Assembly (NCBI GenBank): GCA_002440975.1
Contig: DJWN01000041.1
Location: 1 to 43,496, forward strand
Reading direction: 5' to 3'
Source: Bacteroidales bacterium UBA6229
GTDB taxonomy: Bacteria; Bacteroidota; Bacteroidia; Bacteroidales; F082
Length of the DNA stretch: 43,496 bases
Part shown: positions 17,102 through 26,168 of the stretch, one piece after another
How the letters are laid out: the number at the start of each line of letters is the position of its first letter
How positions within the stretch are numbered: the first letter of the stretch is position 1
Program-made: the position numbers and the translations under genes
The notes under the pieces: generated by a model
Database searches by the model: none
What the model saw: the letters and a program-made list of their open reading frames with translations, nothing else
Told to the model about the DNA's origin: nothing

Positions 17102-19339
17102 ATGATTAGAAGAGTAAATCTCCTCCTAATCATACTGTTTGCTGGTTTTGTCGTAATCGGACAAAACCAGCAAACTGGTGTTTTGCTTAAAGATCAAAGG
17201 AATAACGAAGCCATTGCATTTGCGCATGTACTGTTTAAATCATTAAGCACAGGCAAAACACATACCGGCCTTACAGATATGGCAGGTTATACTGCAAATC
17301 CACTAAACACAACCGGTACATTTACAGTTAGTTATGTGGGCTATCACACCTTCACGGATACAATTAGACCTGGAGAGCTAAAAAGAGTGATGTTGCAATC
17401 CACCAGCATCAATATGGATGAAGTGGTAGTTACAGGACAATATACCCCACAAGCCGTTGATAAATCCATTTTCAGGGTAAAGGTGATCGGCGCACGTGAA
17501 ATTGAACAAAAAGCATCCAGTAATCTGAAAGAATTAATGGCAACTGAACTTAATATTCGTTCATCCAATGATGGCGTATTGGGTTCGGGTATTACCTTGC
17601 AGGGTTTAGGAGGTGAGCACGTAAAATTTCTGATCGATGGCGTGCCCGTGATAGGCAGGATGAATGGAAACATAGATTTAAGCCAACTAAACCTGTACAA
17701 CGTTAGCCACATAGAAATTATCGAAGGCCCGATGTCCGTCATATATGGCAGTAATGCCCTTGCCGGTGTAATCAATATTATCACTAAGGAGAATAAATAT
17801 ACCAGTCTGGAAACCAATGCCGAAGCCTATACGGAATCGGTTGGTGTTTATAATTTTAATGCAGACATCGCACTGAAAAAAAACCGCTGGAGCGGATCGC
17901 TGGCCGGAGCGCGTAATTTTTTTGGCGGTTACAGTGCAGTAGATACCAGCAGGGCCAAGCAATGGAAACCAAAAAGACAATACAATGCAGATGCCAGTCT
18001 GGCCTACAATCACAAAAGCTTACATGCCCGGTTAACTACCTCCTATTTTAATGAGTATATACTTCATAAAGGCGATCTGTTACCTTCGTATTACGAAACG
18101 GCATTTGATAATCACTTCACCACCAATCGCTTCACTACTACGGCAGACATCAAAACCAAACTTTTCGAAAACCGACACCTTAACGTTCTTGCATCTTATG
18201 GTTATTACAACCGCATAAAAAATAATTACCTAATAGATCTTACAACACTTGAAGAAAATCTTACCCTGGATCCGGATATTCAGGACACATCCAGCTTTGG
18301 ACAGTATCTGCTGAGGGCTGAGTTTAGTAAAAGCAACGACAATTCGCCTTTCAACTATCAACTGGGTATTGATTTGAATTATGAGACCGGAACCGGAAAA
18401 CGAGTCTTAAATAAAGAACAGGTTCTGGGTGATTATGCAGCATTCTTAAATGTTAAAATCAAACCCACCTTACGTCTGATGCTTCAGCCCGGGCTGCGCT
18501 ATTCATACAATACCAAATACAAAGCACCCCTGGTATATTCGCTCAACGCCAAATACGACCTTACAGAAGAATTCAGTTTGAGAGCTTCGTTGGCTAAAGG
18601 TTTCAGGTCACCATCGCTCAAAGAGCTCTATTTGGAATTTGTTGATGTGAATCACAATATCAGAGGCAATGAAAATCTTGAAGCAGAAGACTCCAAAAAT
18701 TTTAACCTCTCATTGAAATACCATCACGAAAAACCAACATACGATTATGGCGCCGAGCTAAGTCTCTTTTACAACAACATTTACAATAGCATAATACTGG
18801 CCTCTTTGGATCCCGCCTCCTCATTATACACCTATGTAAATTTGAGTCAATTCATAACGCAAGGTTATCAACTCAATTTCAATAACCGTATCTATCCCTG
18901 GCTGGAAATAAAACTTGGATTGAGTCAAACCGGCAGAAACCAGATTTATGATAAATCCGCTGATAATGAGATGGTTTATTCGACCGATGTGATGACTCAG
19001 GTCAGCTATCTCTGGCGGCAAACTCAAATGCGTTTCAATGTATTTTACAAATACAATGGCGAGTATCCTGAAATATTACTTAGATCTGAAAATCAAGCAT
19101 ATAAAATTATCACCTCCGCTTACCACACCATGGATCTGTCGGTTAGTCGTCAATTCTGGAAAAACCAGCTCACCTTACAGACCGGTGTGAAAAACCTTTT
19201 CGATGTTAATAATATTGATGTAAGAGGCAATATTTCAGGCGGGGGGGAAATTCATTCCGGCGGTGGCGGATCGAGCATTGCCGGTTGGGGACGAACATTC
19301 TTTGTACGGCTTAATATTTCATTCAAAAAATTTGACTGA
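17102..19339 (+). CDS. TonB-dependent outer-membrane receptor (HmuR-like)
   Basis: This 745-residue receptor has a signal peptide (ending VIGQ near residue 20). A carboxypeptidase-regulatory-like domain (about 24-100), the plug (about 125-235, LQGLGGEHVKFLIDGVPV, GPMSVIYGSNALAGVINIIT) and a 22-strand-type barrel follow. The LAKGFRSPSLKELY block is typical of iron or haem receptors, as is the glycine-rich late loop GGGGEIHSGGGGS. It starts four bases after the T9SS-type HmuY gene and overlaps the HmuY-like lipoprotein gene by one base. It is therefore the transport channel of this operon. The substrate (haem or other iron complex) is inferred from the HmuY neighbours. Confidence 0.9.
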   Translation: MIRRVNLLLIILFAGFVVIGQNQQTGVLLKDQRNNEAIAFAHVLFKSLSTGKTHTGLTDMAGYTANPLNTTGTFTVSYVGYHTFTDTIRPGELKRVMLQSTSINMDEVVVTGQYTPQAVDKSIFRVKVIGAREIEQKASSNLKELMATELNIRSSNDGVLGSGITLQGLGGEHVKFLIDGVPVIGRMNGNIDLSQLNLYNVSHIEIIEGPMSVIYGSNALAGVINIITKENKYTSLETNAEAYTESVGVYNFNADIALKKNRWSGSLAGARNFFGGYSAVDTSRAKQWKPKRQYNADASLAYNHKSLHARLTTSYFNEYILHKGDLLPSYYETAFDNHFTTNRFTTTADIKTKLFENRHLNVLASYGYYNRIKNNYLIDLTTLEENLTLDPDIQDTSSFGQYLLRAEFSKSNDNSPFNYQLGIDLNYETGTGKRVLNKEQVLGDYAAFLNVKIKPTLRLMLQPGLRYSYNTKYKAPLVYSLNAKYDLTEEFSLRASLAKGFRSPSLKELYLEFVDVNHNIRGNENLEAEDSKNFNLSLKYHHEKPTYDYGAELSLFYNNIYNSIILASLDPASSLYTYVNLSQFITQGYQLNFNNRIYPWLEIKLGLSQTGRNQIYDKSADNEMVYSTDVMTQVSYLWRQTQMRFNVFYKYNGEYPEILLRSENQAYKIITSAYHTMDLSVSRQFWKNQLTLQTGVKNLFDVNNIDVRGNISGGGEIHSGGGGSSIAGWGRTFFVRLNISFKKFD

Positions 19340-20373
19340 TGCGAAAAATTTCATTCCTGATCTTTGTTTTGCCACTGTTGCTCACTTCCTGCTTTAAGGA
19401 AGATGAACGCGTAACACCCTATGACAGAGGGGATAAAATCACCGCAGTGATTCCAATGACGGAGATCGAAAACGGAAATGAGATCAGGCTTTATAAGAAT
19501 CAGGTTTACTACAAACTGAGCGATTCGGCCATTGTAAGCAGCAACGACAAAACATCCTGGGATCTCGCTTTTGATGCCACGGATAAAGGATGCAAAATCT
19601 GGTTGAATACGGCCAATTTTATGCTGGCAGGCCAAACAGAAACAACAAATCTATCAGAAGTGAATTCAGCGGCCGGATTAGCGATGCAGTTTGATCCTTC
19701 GAGCGGTAATCCGGATTCTACTGTATTGAGAAACTGGATACTGATCAGTGAAAATGACACGAGCTATTCCGAAAAAGTTTATGTAATCGACAGAGGCTAT
19801 GATGAGGCAGGTAATTTGCTGGGTTACAGAAAGATAAAATTCGACAGCCTGACAAATAACCGTTATTATTTCACTTACTCCAACCTGAACAATACAGGAC
19901 TTACACAAACATTTGTATTAAAGGAAACAGGTTACAACAAAGTGTATTACTCTTTCCAAACCGGACAACAGCTGCAGCCAGAACCAGCCCAAACGGCTTA
20001 TGATCTGCTCTTTACGCAATATACTACTTTGCTTTTTACCAATGAAGGCGACCCTTATCCCTATCTCGTTACCGGTGTGTTGCTCAACCCTTTTGCCACA
20101 GAAGTGGCTTTCGACAGCACCTTTCTTTTTGATGAACTTGATTTGGTTTCTGCCTCTAATTTGCTTTATACCACTCAGGCTGATCGCATAGGCTACAACT
20201 GGAAAGATGTGCAAGGTGACGTAGAAAATGGTGTGGTAAGTTATGTTGTCAATCCAAACTGGAATTACATCATCCGCACACAAAATGATGAATTATTTAA
20301 ATTGCGGTTTGTATCTTTTTACAACCATCAGGGCGTAAAAGGCTTCCCGACAATTGAATATCAACGGCTTTGA
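19339..20373 (+). CDS. HmuY-family surface lipoprotein
   Basis: This 344-residue protein has a lipoprotein signal peptide ending LLLTSC. After the lipidated cysteine comes FKEDER, an acidic-lysine pattern like the surface lipoprotein export signals of Bacteroidota, so display outside the cell is likely. The body shares HmuY-type phrases with the first gene of the operon: KTSWDLAFDATDKG, RYYFTYSNLNNT and TAYDLLFTQYTTLLF. It probably captures haem or a related ligand and passes it to the TonB receptor encoded just before it. Two HmuY-like proteins with different anchoring flank the receptor. Confidence 0.85.
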   Translation: MRKISFLIFVLPLLLTSCFKEDERVTPYDRGDKITAVIPMTEIENGNEIRLYKNQVYYKLSDSAIVSSNDKTSWDLAFDATDKGCKIWLNTANFMLAGQTETTNLSEVNSAAGLAMQFDPSSGNPDSTVLRNWILISENDTSYSEKVYVIDRGYDEAGNLLGYRKIKFDSLTNNRYYFTYSNLNNTGLTQTFVLKETGYNKVYYSFQTGQQLQPEPAQTAYDLLFTQYTTLLFTNEGDPYPYLVTGVLLNPFATEVAFDSTFLFDELDLVSASNLLYTTQADRIGYNWKDVQGDVENGVVSYVVNPNWNYIIRTQNDELFKLRFVSFYNHQGVKGFPTIEYQRL

Positions 20374-20472
20374 TTTTGCAAAAACATTATTTTCTATTTT
20401 GAACAAACATGACTAACTTTTGAAATTATTGATCTGAAAAAAGGCTATGGATACAAAACTGGAAATTTCCTT

Positions 20473-20480
20473 TACTTTTG
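20473..20480 (+). promoter_or_regulatory. Candidate -7 box of lgt
   Basis: TACTTTTG is a full match to TAnnTTTG, 18 bases before the lgt start codon. Confidence 0.6.
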
Positions 20481-20497
20481 TCCTAAAATAACAGCTC

Positions 20498-21322
20498 ATG
20501 TTAAATTTCATTGTTTGGAATGTCTCGCCCGAGATATTCAGTTTTCCGGATTGGCTGCCCTTATTGGGAGGCAGAGGCGTTAGATGGTATGGTGCTCTTT
20601 TTGCGGGCTCCTTTGTAGTTGGTTATTACATCATGCAAAAGATTTTCGAACGCGAAAAGATTGACATCAAGGTGCTTGATCAGCTTTCGACTTATATGAT
20701 CGTAGCCACTGTTGTGGGGGCTCGACTGGGCCATTGTTTGTTTTACGAACCATCGTATTATCTGGCAAATCCAATCGAAATACTCAAGGTATGGGAAGGC
20801 GGCCTGGCCAGTCATGGTGCGGCTATCGGGATTATTATTGCCTTGTATTTCTTTAGTAAAAAGCAGCAGAAAACAATCATCTGGACACTGGATCGGGTGG
20901 TAATCGTGGTAGCACTTGCCGGTTTTTTTATCCGGACAGGCAATTTGATGAACTCCGAAATTTTTGGACATATCACTACACTTCCGTGGGGTTTTGAGTT
21001 TGTAAGGGCCTCTGATCCTGCAATGAGAACCGATCCGCGACATCCCACACAGCTTTATGAAGGATTATTTTATCTGGCCACATTTTTCTTTTTACACCGG
21101 AGCTATTTCAAAAAAAATATGGGTCAGAAACAACCCGGCTATATCTTTGGTATTTTCCTGATCGCCATTTTTGGATCCCGGCTGTTTATCGAATTCCTGA
21201 AAGAACCTCAGGTGGGCTTTGAAGCCAATATGACGCTCAATATGGGTCAATGGCTTAGCATTCCTTTTATCATTGGAGGAATTGTAATTTGGTACAAGGG
21301 TTGGAAAAAACATGCGGTTTAA
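20498..21322 (+). CDS. lgt: Prolipoprotein diacylglyceryl transferase
   Basis: This 274-residue inner-membrane enzyme has about seven membrane segments. It transfers diacylglycerol from phosphatidylglycerol to the lipobox cysteine of prolipoproteins. The signature region reads IRTGNLMNSEIFG (Arg146, Asn149, Asn152, Glu154), and the upstream GGLASHG block carries the conserved His106. DPRHPTQLYEG and the late GSRLFIEFLKEPQ are also family motifs. Length is normal. It would process the lipoprotein encoded just upstream, but it has its own promoter box and is probably independent. Confidence 0.96.
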   Translation: MLNFIVWNVSPEIFSFPDWLPLLGGRGVRWYGALFAGSFVVGYYIMQKIFEREKIDIKVLDQLSTYMIVATVVGARLGHCLFYEPSYYLANPIEILKVWEGGLASHGAAIGIIIALYFFSKKQQKTIIWTLDRVVIVVALAGFFIRTGNLMNSEIFGHITTLPWGFEFVRASDPAMRTDPRHPTQLYEGLFYLATFFFLHRSYFKKNMGQKQPGYIFGIFLIAIFGSRLFIEFLKEPQVGFEANMTLNMGQWLSIPFIIGGIVIWYKGWKKHAV

Positions 21323-21333
21323 TTAACTCAATG

Positions 21334-21355
21334 ACTTTAAAATAACATTTAAAGT
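21334..21355 (+). repeat. AT-rich inverted repeat after lgt
   Basis: ACTTTAAA and TTTAAAGT form a perfect 8-bp stem around ATAACA, 12 bases past the lgt stop. The stem has little GC and no T tract, so a terminator role is weak. Confidence 0.35.
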
Positions 21356-21370
21356 GTAATTAACTAATTA

Positions 21371-21383
21371 CCATATCCTTATA
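21371..21383 (+). repeat. 13-bp direct repeat, left copy
   Basis: CCATATCCTTATA here recurs exactly, in the same orientation, at 22691-22703. The two copies bracket the broken mini-gene and the methyltransferase gene, a span of about 1.3 kb. They could be a duplicated target or recombination site, or chance in AT-rich DNA. Confidence 0.45.
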
Positions 21384-21393
21384 TTGAAAAAGC

Positions 21394-21546
21394 ATGATTT
21401 CTTTAGATAAAGATCTCCAGTTAAGTAAGAAAAACTTTGCTGATTTTTTACAAATTACATTATGAGTTCTTGACTACTTACCTAACCTGGACGAGCCAGA
21501 ACCAAACAGGTTTTTAAAAGTTGGTGAAAATTATTTTCTTTCGTAA
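21394..21546 (+). pseudogene. Small gene broken by an in-frame TGA
   Basis: ATG at 21394 opens a 51-codon frame interrupted only by TGA at 21463-21465. The part before reads like protein (MISLDKDLQLSKKNFADF), and the part after in the same frame does too (LPNLDEPEPNRFLKVGENYF). The frame ends at TAA 21544-21546, where a second 21-codon frame starts at the overlapping ATG 21546. No family is recognised. The rest of the 303-base gap between lgt and the methyltransferase holds only the repeats noted above. Confidence 0.35.
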
Positions 21547-21625
21547 TGCTTATCAATAGGGAGATGCAGAAAGTCGTTAAAAATATTATGCCAAAAAAAC
21601 CAACAAAATAAAAGATAAGGTACTA

Positions 21626-22694
21626 TTAACCTTTTAATTTTTCACGGCGCTTTATGGAGTTTATCTCATCATTAACTGACCTAATCCTTTTAAGATGACT
21701 CTTGTCAGACAATCTTTTACTAATAATGTCGCAATATTCCGTTTTTAATTCTGTTCCGATCCACTTTCGGTTAAATGCTTCAGCAACAGCATAAGTTGTT
21801 CCAGAACCTCCAAAAGGATCAAGTATCACACTGTCAGGATTGGAGGAAGATAAAATAACTTTTCTTAATAATTCGACAGGTTTTTGAGTAAGGTGGGGAT
21901 ACCTCTCCCATGCTGAATTTGAAATCGTTGGTATTTCAAGAACATCTTTAGGCTTTGCTCCAAGCGGATTGGGCTCCCAAATGTATCCATCCTGTTTACC
22001 GTTTGAATATTGAGAAGTTTGAGCCTGTGGTCGTTTTGGATACTTAAGGGTATGTTCATTGTAAGGAATTCTTATTTCATCAATGTTAAATATAAATTCC
22101 TTGTTCTTACGGAAATGTAATATACTTTCATGAGAACGCCCCCAATCATTACCTAAATTTGCTTTATTTCGATAATACCAAACTAACCATTTACACCCTT
22201 TGAATAAATGAGATGCAGCCCATTTTATATCAGCTAATATCTCTGAAAAACCACAAACATACAGCGAACCTTTCTTTGAAAGCACCCTTTTCGACTCAGA
22301 AATCCATTCCATACTCCAATCAACATACTCCTTCTGACTACTAAATGTATCCCATTCAGCCTTTCTTATGTTATAAGGCGGATCTGCAAATATCAAATCA
22401 ACAGAATTTGATTCTAGTTGCTTAAGAAATTTAATTGCATCATAGTTATACAGCTTTCCTAATTCTGTTTCAAAATATGGATTGATTTTGATACGATAAG
22501 ATTCTCGTCTATCATAATCTATTTCTAACTGCAATTCCTGAACTAAACTTGCTATTTGATCCTCAGAATAAACACGATAGTTATTTATCGGATGTCTGAT
22601 GCTTCTAAACTTCCCGCTCTTATCCCATCTTCTGAGCGTTTCAGTGCTAACTTCAAGAATTTCGGCAGCCTGGCTAATGATAATAATTTTCCAT
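21626..22694 (-). CDS. Orphan DNA methyltransferase with N-terminal MerR-like helix-turn-helix
   Basis: The catalytic part has motif IV DPPY (near 22373-22384) ahead of motif I FGGSGTT, the beta-class order of N6-adenine or N4-cytosine methyltransferases. Upstream of a TTG at 22534 the same frame stays open to 22708. It encodes a MerR/excisionase-type DNA-binding domain (SQAAEILEVSTETLRRWD, then IRHPINNYRVYSEDQI). The true start therefore lies upstream. No ATG, GTG or TTG is in frame before the domain. ATG 22694 is one base out of frame and would give MENYIISQAAEI after removal of one T. Either a single-base frameshift, a sequencing error or an ATT start is involved. No restriction endonuclease gene lies beside it. 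Confidence 0.82.
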
Positions 22695-22703
22695 ATCCTT
22701 ATA
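22691..22703 (+). repeat. 13-bp direct repeat, right copy
   Basis: This is the second exact copy of CCATATCCTTATA (first copy 21371-21383). It spans the presumed start codon of the helix-turn-helix methyltransferase and overlaps the first iteron. Confidence 0.45.
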
Positions 22704-22725
22704 CAACCTTATACAAGTTTATACA
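22699..22725 (-). promoter_or_regulatory. Three 10-bp-spaced iterons upstream of the methyltransferase
   Basis: On the minus strand TGTATAA occurs three times (22719-22725, 22709-22715, 22699-22705) at exactly 10-base intervals, one helical turn. The array ends just before the start of the gene that encodes a DNA-binding domain. It is a good candidate for an autoregulatory operator; the TATAA cores may also serve as promoter elements. Confidence 0.55.
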
Positions 22726-22787
22726 GCAAAAGTAATAAAAAACCATTGAAGACTGATGAAAAGAAAAGTAATCCTAACATAAAGTAT

Positions 22788-22825
22788 AAAAAAATCCCTG
22801 CCACATAGATAACAGGGATTTTTTT
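22788..22825. terminator. Bidirectional intrinsic terminator
   Basis: AAAAATCCCTG and CAGGGATTTTT form a perfect stem around a 12-base loop, with A and T tracts on the outside. It lies 16 bases beyond the stop of the DUF2723 gene and would also stop transcription coming from the left. Confidence 0.85.
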
Positions 22826-22841
22826 CGTCCAAAAAAACTTC

Positions 22842-25800
22842 TTACTGATAGCCCATCAGTTGTAACTGACTAACAAAGGCTTCGTCCAGCTCTTCAGCCA
22901 AGTCCTTCTGACCATATTGTGAAGCCATCTGCGACAAACGCTGCAAAACGGCAAGTGCCTCCTGCATTGATTGATCATAATAACCTTCTAAACGGCTGCC
23001 AAGACTGCCATAATAACCCAGATCTTCTAAATATCTTTCTGAAAGCTTTCGGATGACATCTATGGCTTTTTCAGTAGCTCCGGCTTCGAAATAAATCTCA
23101 ACCCAGGGCAACATATAAAAGTCGAAAGTAATCTTTTCGTGTGGGAAAAACTCCAGACTTTTATCCAAAACCACTACGGCCGAATCTGCCTTTCCTTCAT
23201 TTATCAAGGCCTGTGCAAGGCGCATATAACTTTGCTTCATCATGGTTGAATTGCGGTAACTTTCGCGATCAACCGTTACTTTTGGATCATTCAGGTTGCC
23301 CCATTTTGCTTTGTTGACTAATAAATCATAGGAACCATCTGTATAAACACCGCCAAGATTCTTATAATACTCTTTGGCCTTAACAGGCATAAACCGGTAA
23401 ACAACACCTTCCATATGGCAATACTCATCCACATCAAGCACCTTGCTCACGCTATTGGGATTGGCAAAGTAGATCGGGCGTTCCCAGTTATTGGTTGCAA
23501 TCAAATCAAGCAGCATCAAATCATTTTTGAACAAAGCACTCTGACGAATATCCCATACAATCTCATCCACGATCTGATCGTGCATGCTTTCAGGAACAGT
23601 ACCACTACGGATAACAGCTTCTTTGTCAATCTTTAATCTGATCTTCTTGGTAGGAACATAATTAATTCGTTCGCCCGATTGCAGTGGCAATTTAGTCTGA
23701 TCGCTTTCGTTGGCAACAAAATCTATCACCTCTTTCAGGTTTACCGGACCTTTAATCCTTTCAACAATATAAAGTACCTCATTCACTCCTTTGTTATACT
23801 GTTCAGGTTTCAAGGTCAATGGCAGCCGTTCAGAATCGTAAACCTTTTTACCCAACTGATGCACATACCAATCGCCGGAAGAAAGCATATAATTCACCAC
23901 GCGCATATCCGTCCTAAAGCCTTCCACTTCCTGCACATACCAAAGCGGAAAAGTGTCGTTGTCGCCATTCGTAAACAGGATCGAATTAGGCTCACATTGT
24001 GCCATATAACTCATAGCAAAGTCGCGGGCAGCGGTTTTTCCGGAACGGTCGTGGCCTTTCCAGCCTTCCTTGGCCATGATGGCCGGAACCAGCAACAAAG
24101 ATACAACTGTTACGGCCACCGCAGCTATTTGCTTATTTTTTAAGAAATTACTTATCATCTCATAGAGTGACAACACCCCAAAACCTATCCAGATTGCAAA
24201 GGCATAAAAAGAGCCGGCATAGGCGTAATCCCGTTCACGGGGCTGATAAGGTGTTTGATTCAAGTAAACGATGATGGCAAGGCCGGTCATAAAAAACAAC
24301 AAAAATACGATCCAGGTGTCGCGCGAATGCTTGCTCATCTGATACAAGAGCCCTGCCAATCCTAGCAATAACGGCAGAAAGTAAAAACGTGTACGGGTTG
24401 GGTTTTCCATACTTTTTGGCAAATCACTCTGATTTCCGAGCCGCAGGTTATCTATAAAACTGATTCCACTGATCCAATTTCCATTTTCTATCTCCCCCTG
24501 ACTTTCCACATCATTTTGCCTGCCCACAAAATTCCAGAAGAAATAACGCATATACATATGCCCAATCTGATATTCAAAGAAAAACTTCAGATTTTGCCCA
24601 AAAGTAGGCCTGTAAAGCACTTCCGTACTTCCATCAGCTTTGGTCACCCGGATAGGAATGCCTCCTCTACCGGCCACCTGCTGATACATTTGTATATGGC
24701 TGGGCTTTTGGTTCGAAAACATGCGTGGAAATACTGTTGTAAATCGGTCATCATAAACGGGTATAACATTATGGCGATAATCCGTAATAATATACTTCCC
24801 TTTTGCTTCATCTTTAATATAAACTGGCTTGCCATCCTCCCGATCAACTTCGGGTGCGTTGTAATACGGACCATGCAGCAATGGCCAGGTGCCGTACTGT
24901 TCGCGGTTGAGGTAAGCCAGCATGGTGATGGCATTGTTCGGGTTGTTTTCGTTAATAGGCGTATTGGCATTGGCACGTATCACCAGCATAAAGAAAGATG
25001 AATAACCGATCAGGATAAACATAAAAGCCAAAATGGCTGTATTTAAAACAACCTTTCCCTTTTTGCGGGAATAGTGCAAGCCATAAGCAATCGATCCAAT
25101 CAGTAGGATGAAATAAATAATTGTACCCGATGTAAAGGGCAAACCAATCGTATTGACAAAGAAAAGCTCAAAATTACCTGCCAGCTGAACGATGAGCGGA
25201 ATAATCACACTCATAATAAAACCTAATATAAACAGCGAAATCAAACCTGCGACTAAAAATCCTTTTGCGCTTGGCTGGTATTTCTTAAAGTAGAACACAT
25301 ATACAATTGCTGGAATGGCCAGCAAATTAAGCATGTGAACACCGATTGAAAGGCCAACCAGATAAGCGATAAACAACAGCCAGCGGTAATTATGCGGCTC
25401 ATCAGCTACCCGCTCCCATTTGAGGATAGCCCAAAAAGTGACAGCCGTAAAGAAAGACGACATAGCATAAACTTCACCCTCAACAGCCGAAAACCAGAAA
25501 GAATCACTGAAAGTGTAAGCCAATGCACCAACCACTCCGGCTCCCAGCACAGCCAACTGATTTCCCATGTTTTGAGCAGCTTCGCCAATCATCAGAATTT
25601 TACGTGCAAGCATGGTAATCGTCCAGAACAGGAAGAGAATCGTGAAACTACTCGACAAGGCCGACATAACATTTATCATCAGTGCAACACGAGTCACATC
25701 TCCAAAGGCAAACAAGGTAAAAAACCTTCCAATCATCTGAAACAAAGGTGCTCCTGGTGGATGACCTACCTGCAATTTGTAGGCTGTTGCTATGTATTCG

Positions 25801-25907
25801 CCACAATCCCACCAGCTGGCTGTGGGCTCCAGTGTAAGAAAATAAACCACTGTGGCAATAAGAAAGACGATCCACCCAACCAGATTGTTCAACTTGCTAA
25901 AATTCAT
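22842..25907 (-). CDS. DUF2723 membrane protein (TMEM260-like glycosyltransferase family)
   Basis: This 1021-residue protein has an N-terminal membrane domain of about a dozen helices, a periplasmic part, and a C-terminal helical-repeat segment (SYMRLAQALINEGKADSAVVVL, TPR-like). The first loop reads PTASWWDCGEYIATAYKLQVGHPPGAP; Asp34 and Glu37 lie where GT-C enzymes carry catalytic acids. DUF2723 proteins are related to human TMEM260, a protein O-mannosyltransferase, and the family is very common in Bacteroidota, where general O-glycosylation of exported proteins is known. A glycosyltransferase role is therefore plausible but inferred. No -7 box with a full match is seen upstream. It stands alone between a terminator and a tRNA gene. 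Confidence 0.85.
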   Translation of the reverse strand: MNFSKLNNLVGWIVFLIATVVYFLTLEPTASWWDCGEYIATAYKLQVGHPPGAPLFQMIGRFFTLFAFGDVTRVALMINVMSALSSSFTILFLFWTITMLARKILMIGEAAQNMGNQLAVLGAGVVGALAYTFSDSFWFSAVEGEVYAMSSFFTAVTFWAILKWERVADEPHNYRWLLFIAYLVGLSIGVHMLNLLAIPAIVYVFYFKKYQPSAKGFLVAGLISLFILGFIMSVIIPLIVQLAGNFELFFVNTIGLPFTSGTIIYFILLIGSIAYGLHYSRKKGKVVLNTAILAFMFILIGYSSFFMLVIRANANTPINENNPNNAITMLAYLNREQYGTWPLLHGPYYNAPEVDREDGKPVYIKDEAKGKYIITDYRHNVIPVYDDRFTTVFPRMFSNQKPSHIQMYQQVAGRGGIPIRVTKADGSTEVLYRPTFGQNLKFFFEYQIGHMYMRYFFWNFVGRQNDVESQGEIENGNWISGISFIDNLRLGNQSDLPKSMENPTRTRFYFLPLLLGLAGLLYQMSKHSRDTWIVFLLFFMTGLAIIVYLNQTPYQPRERDYAYAGSFYAFAIWIGFGVLSLYEMISNFLKNKQIAAVAVTVVSLLLVPAIMAKEGWKGHDRSGKTAARDFAMSYMAQCEPNSILFTNGDNDTFPLWYVQEVEGFRTDMRVVNYMLSSGDWYVHQLGKKVYDSERLPLTLKPEQYNKGVNEVLYIVERIKGPVNLKEVIDFVANESDQTKLPLQSGERINYVPTKKIRLKIDKEAVIRSGTVPESMHDQIVDEIVWDIRQSALFKNDLMLLDLIATNNWERPIYFANPNSVSKVLDVDEYCHMEGVVYRFMPVKAKEYYKNLGGVYTDGSYDLLVNKAKWGNLNDPKVTVDRESYRNSTMMKQSYMRLAQALINEGKADSAVVVLDKSLEFFPHEKITFDFYMLPWVEIYFEAGATEKAIDVIRKLSERYLEDLGYYGSLGSRLEGYYDQSMQEALAVLQRLSQMASQYGQKDLAEELDEAFVSQLQLMGYQ

Positions 25908-26140
25908 TGTCAGGGAAATTAATTAGGTTATCATTTTAAAGAGCGAAAGTACATAAAACCACTAAATTTTAAATAGAAATAATTGAAGTTTAGTTTTTTT
26001 AACAGCCATTCCTGTGGAACTAACCTTCAAAAAGAATCAAAATTTGATCGGGTATGTTCATTACCAATGTCTGTAAGCCTTATAAATTGCCAATTCAAAA
26101 GAAAAAACCTTCATTTTTTTTTGAGAATCCAATTTTTTTC

Positions 26141-26148
26141 TACTTTTG
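26141..26148 (+). promoter_or_regulatory. Promoter of tRNA-Gln
   Basis: TACTTTTGCA is the -7 box, with TTTG at 26120-26123 and a 17-base spacer as the -33 element. The tRNA begins 21 bases after the box. This is one of the best matches in the window. Confidence 0.7.
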
Positions 26149-26168
26149 CAATCCGTTTCGCACGGTAT

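Noticed and set aside
19240..19275. Run of seven G in the TonB receptor as a phase-variable tract
   Set aside because: The run is short and lies in a glycine-rich loop that is normal for this receptor type.
21626..25907. Restriction-modification or other defence island
   Set aside because: Only a methyltransferase is present; the next gene is a conserved DUF2723 membrane protein and no nuclease is seen.
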